Source of the DNA: Anser cygnoides
Taxonomy: Eukaryota; Chordata; Aves; Anseriformes; Anatidae
Direction: 5' to 3'
DNA length: 64,000 nt
Assembly (NCBI RefSeq): GCF_040182565.1
Contig: NC_089876.1
Coordinates: 5,972,001-6,036,000, forward strand
The notes under the pieces are model-generated. The model searched no databases. It saw only the letters and a list, made by a program, of their open reading frames with translations, and had not been told where the DNA came from. Of this stretch, positions 61,401-64,000 are shown piece after piece; the stretch's first letter is position 1, and every line of letters begins with the position of its first letter. The position numbers were made by a program, and so were the translations under genes.

Positions 61401-63918
61401 GATGAGGGCGTCCCCCCAGATCAAATGTGGCTTCACATAAAATTATTCAGGATTACCGTTAAGTCTGGGCCAATCTTAGTAGGAATTGAAGTGTGTACAT
61501 GCCATGAGTTAAGGGGGAACAGGGCAAGAAAATCAAAACAAACAATTGGAGCAGTTTTGTCCCATATAACTTAAGAAAATAAATGGTTTATGTTGCACAG
61601 GTACAGCCTTCGGAAGCTTCTGATACCTCCTGGCCTTTCTCATGTACTGAGCTGCTCCCAGATTTTCTTTACATCTCTTCTTTAAACAGCATTCCCATAT
61701 TTAAGTAACTGTGTGACCTAGTCCAGCTAAAAACATCACCTTAGGCCATTAGTCTAGTTATTTCTGACATTATGCCCTATCTGAAGTGAACTGAAAACCC
61801 GATCAAGAGGCTCTGTCTTCCTTCTTTCTAAAGTCCAGGTACACTTACAGTAACATTTAAGTCTGTGAGAGCAATACCTCGGTAAGCAGGAAGGTTTGGG
61901 TGGCTCCGCAGCATTGCTCTGAAGCCACAACAAGGCACGGTGTGATTGAGCGGATGAACGCTGGTTCCCTTGTCTTCTGCTGCACGTGAATATTCAAGTG
62001 GTCGATATTTTGAGTAAGCAAAGATGTACAAATGTATCTTGTCCTGTCTGACAGTTGTTTTTTGATTTTTGCTCTCTGTTTAGAAGACGTTTTAGATGAG
62101 GCAACGAGGAAGGACCTGTTCACCGACACTTTCTGTAAGGTTTGCAGGGCGGTGCTGCAGTCTGAGTCCCAAACGATGTCCCACTGTGAGGTAGGCTGGA
62201 AGGGAGGACTTCTCCCAGCAAGCAGTGGGGTTTTGGTTTCTTCGGGGTTTCTGTACGGTGTTATAAAAAGATACTTAAGGCTTTTTATAGTCTTTCTTAA
62301 AGTTTATGCTAGGCTTAGCCATTAGCCAGGTTTAAATGTTGTGTTACTGAAGGGCAGTCACCTGCGTATTGCAGGACAACTACAGAAGGAATTGAGCAGG
62401 TTTGGGCAATGCTGTGTATGGGATCGAAGCAGATCTACACCGCATGAGCCCTGAACATACGTACAGCATGAGGCAACGCTAACTAGAGAGGAGTTCATTA
62501 CCCTTCACGCAGAGGGACACACGTGCTGCTCTGTCCGCAGGTGTCTGCGTGAGGCAGGTTGTATGAATCGTGCTGAAGGAGTTTCCTGCAACAAGTGTGT
62601 GCCTTGGGATATTCCTGTTAACGCAGGAAACTGAGCTTTATTTTGAAACTTGATATTGACAGTTTGCAGGCACAGACACTTCTATCTTTTTGCCAGAGTC
62701 AGTTCACAGTGTCAGTTGCTCTCAGGGGTCTTTCTTGTTATTCGTGTTATTAATTAAGATTCAGGTCTTGCAAGATGTAGTATTTCCTTGCTTTGATTTA
62801 TGTTAAGCAGCACTTGTACTGTCAGAGTCCAGACTCTCAGTTTGAGTTTCTCTTTCTCGGAGTCAAATCCAATTGAGGATAAAAGATGCAATTGCAAAGT
62901 TACCTGACTTCACCATTGCAAAATGAATCGAGATGGAAGTAACTGACTCTTTCTCCTCAGTTCTCTTTGTGTTGTCTAGCCAGGTGTGATAGGACCTCTT
63001 TGTCTGTGATAATATTGATATGATATCCTGTGTAGCTCCTCAGAATCCTTAACAGCCACTTGGAAGGCATCGGATTAGAAAAGACAAGCCACTTGTTTGA
63101 CTTTGTGTGTAACCAGTGTGTAGCGTGGCATGTGGGTAAGTATGTTATAAGTGCCGGAGTCCAAAGGTCATGCACTGAGAAAGCATCTAAGAATTAAAAA
63201 ATAATCACAGACAAGGGAAATATACATAATATGGGATTTTAGATTACTGGACTAATAAATCCACAGTCGAAATCTCCACAGACTTGCTCAAAGCTGGAGA
63301 TTATGTCACCTTCTCCAGGGAAACCTGTTTCTCTCCACAGACTGTACAGGGAGACCAGGCTTCTTTAAGAAGGTAAATTAGGTCATGCCGCCTGTCAGTC
63401 CTCTGTGCCGCCACTCATGGTGGCCTTGATGTCAAACCCACCAGGTTTAGTCTTAAAGGAGCACAGCAGACCTGCTCTGTGGCATGGACACGTTCCCTTC
63501 CATACCTGTTTTAGTGTCCATGTTTGTAGGAGGGTGTGTAAGGATTTTTGGTTCCCCCAGTGAGCTGAGACTAGGTGACTCTGAGGGCTGCCTGAGGCAA
63601 AATGTTACGAGTAATGCTAAATACTGTATTACTGATTAAAGAACGGTGTTGCTACATGAGCTGGCCTTTGTCTGGTTGTGGCTCTGCTTTATGCAAATGC
63701 AGTTTGGCAAGTGTTGAAGGCAATTTTGGATGAATGAAATCCCAGTCGCTGGATACACCACTGCTTGGCCCCTTGTTAATGAAACAGGAATAATTCCAAT
63801 CTCTTCTCAGAGCAAAAAGCATGCTCGGGAAGTTTGTCTTTACACCCAAACGCACGCTGAGAAGGATGAGAGGCAGGAGAATGGTGAAAAGAAGAAAACA
63901 AACTATATTAATTTTCAG
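52276..63918 (+). CDS. ZMAT1/KRCC1-like matrin-type zinc-finger gene, 5' part (four coding exons, 113 codons, continues past window)
   Basis: Predicted exons 52276-52342, 54826-54882, 62084-62190, 63811-63918 join in phases 1, 1, 0, 0 with no stop. Exons 3 and 4 encode a U1/matrin C2H2 finger of spacing C-x2-C-x12-H-x5-H (C59, C62, H75, H81). The intron falls between the two histidines. The stretch LFTDTFCKVCRAVLQSESQ and then SKKHAREV, ending in NFQ, aligns closely with the first finger of human ZMAT1 as I recall it. Such fingers usually bind dsRNA or act in nuclear RNA-protein complexes; this gene's function is unknown to me. Its place, head-to-head with SMYD1, is where mammals carry KRCC1. 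Exons 3 and 4 are firm. Exons 1 and 2 rest on splice sites, phase and the CpG island. The gene is incomplete here. Confidence 0.75.
54518..54576. repeat. Poly-A / poly-G duplicated tract
   Basis: A13-G12-CAACTTTT is followed directly by A7-G5-CAACTTTTTTTT, a diverged tandem duplication made of homopolymers in intron 1 of the ZMAT1/KRCC1-like gene. Confidence 0.85.
54826..54882 (+). CDS. ZMAT1/KRCC1-like exon 2
   Basis: 57 nt (EHCFRELTKRLVTIYPGQK) between TTTCCTTCAG and AAAAGG|GTGAGC. The length is a multiple of three, so it could be optional. No homology is recognised. Confidence 0.55.
59060..59100 (-). mobile_element. Possible CR1 3' terminus remnant
   Basis: ATCACAGAGTCATCTAGGTT followed by GATCACCTCC resembles the reverse complement of a CR1 tail. 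It is only about 35 bases long. Confidence 0.4.
60530..60960 (+). repeat. GC-rich degenerate tandem repeat, possible retroelement fragment
   Basis: Seven to eight copies of a roughly 30-base block, of the form CAGCCCGTGGAGAGGAGCCC followed by an ACGCAGGAGCAG-like end, are separated by variable 12-24 base linkers. They run from 60,597 to about 60,945, and the last copies read ACCCCATGG instead of CAGCCCGTGG. The plus strand stays open through it, which reflects composition rather than a gene. Similar interspersed sequence may exist in other birds; I cannot check that. Confidence 0.65.
62084..62190 (+). CDS. ZMAT1/KRCC1-like exon 3 (first half of zinc finger)
   Basis: Residues 42-77, EDVLDEATRKDLFTDTFCK to TMSHCE. 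It carries both cysteines and the first histidine. The acceptor is CTCTGTTTAG and the donor GAG|GTAGGC. Confidence 0.87.
63811..63918 (+). CDS. ZMAT1/KRCC1-like exon 4 (second half of zinc finger)
   Basis: Residues 78-113, SKKHAREVCLYTQTHAEKDE to NYINFQ. It carries the second histidine and a Lys-rich linker. The acceptor is CTCTTCTCAG and the donor TTTCAG|GTGACT. Confidence 0.87.
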
Positions 63919-64000
63919 GTGACTATTCCTCTTTGTGGCTAACTAAACTGTTTTCTTGTCCTTCGGTAAGTGCTTATGACTGAGCTTGCCCTTGCCTGTT

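Larger units (their letters stand above)
54883..62083 (+). other. Intron 2 of the ZMAT1/KRCC1-like gene
   Basis: The intron is 7.2 kb. It contains a possible CR1 remnant at 59.06 kb and the GC-rich repeat at 60.5-60.96 kb. Otherwise it is AT-rich with no recognisable exon. Confidence 0.6.

Noticed and set aside
1..64000. CRISPR arrays, prophage, operons or bacterial defence systems
   Set aside because: The window is vertebrate nuclear DNA with spliced genes; no regularly spaced direct repeats or prokaryotic gene organisation were seen.

Overview
This window is vertebrate, almost certainly avian, nuclear DNA. Several CR1 (chicken repeat 1) LINE 3' ends with the typical TGATTCTRTG-like terminus are present, there are no SINEs, introns are short, and the gene order matches human chromosome 2p11.2. 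Four protein-coding genes can be rebuilt exon by exon. Every junction has GT/AG splice sites and compatible phases.

Layout, left to right. (1) 1-2,300: no recognisable gene. (2) THNSL2, minus strand, coding 10,361 down to 2,840, eight coding exons, 487 aa: a PLP-dependent threonine-synthase-like enzyme, with a CpG-rich likely promoter near 11.1 kb. (3) About 9 kb between THNSL2 and FABP1 with old CR1 remnants. (4) FABP1, plus strand, 20,368-23,936, four exons, 127 aa: liver fatty-acid-binding protein, with a TATA box and nuclear-receptor-like half-sites. (5) SMYD1, minus strand, 49,018 down to 25,720, ten coding exons, 486 aa: the striated-muscle SET/MYND histone methyltransferase. It includes the 39-nt optional micro-exon. 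Its introns hold two CR1 copies, a short inverted-repeat element, a pentanucleotide minisatellite and AT-rich tracts. (6) A CpG island at about 52.1-52.4 kb starts a plus-strand gene whose first four coding exons (113 codons) reach 63,918 and which runs off the right end. It encodes a U1/matrin-type zinc finger very like ZMAT1, yet it sits head-to-head with SMYD1, where mammals have KRCC1. A retro- or minisatellite-like GC-rich repeat at 60.5-60.96 kb lies in its long intron.

The genes do not form an operon-like unit. The block is an old syntenic neighbourhood (THNSL2 - FABP1 - SMYD1 - KRCC1 in human, same relative orientations) of genes with liver or metabolic (THNSL2, FABP1) and muscle (SMYD1) roles. 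The most interesting observation is the ZMAT1-like zinc finger at the KRCC1 position. It suggests that mammalian KRCC1 is a truncated remnant of a ZMAT1-type gene that birds keep at greater length. No prokaryotic system, CRISPR array or RNA gene was recognised.
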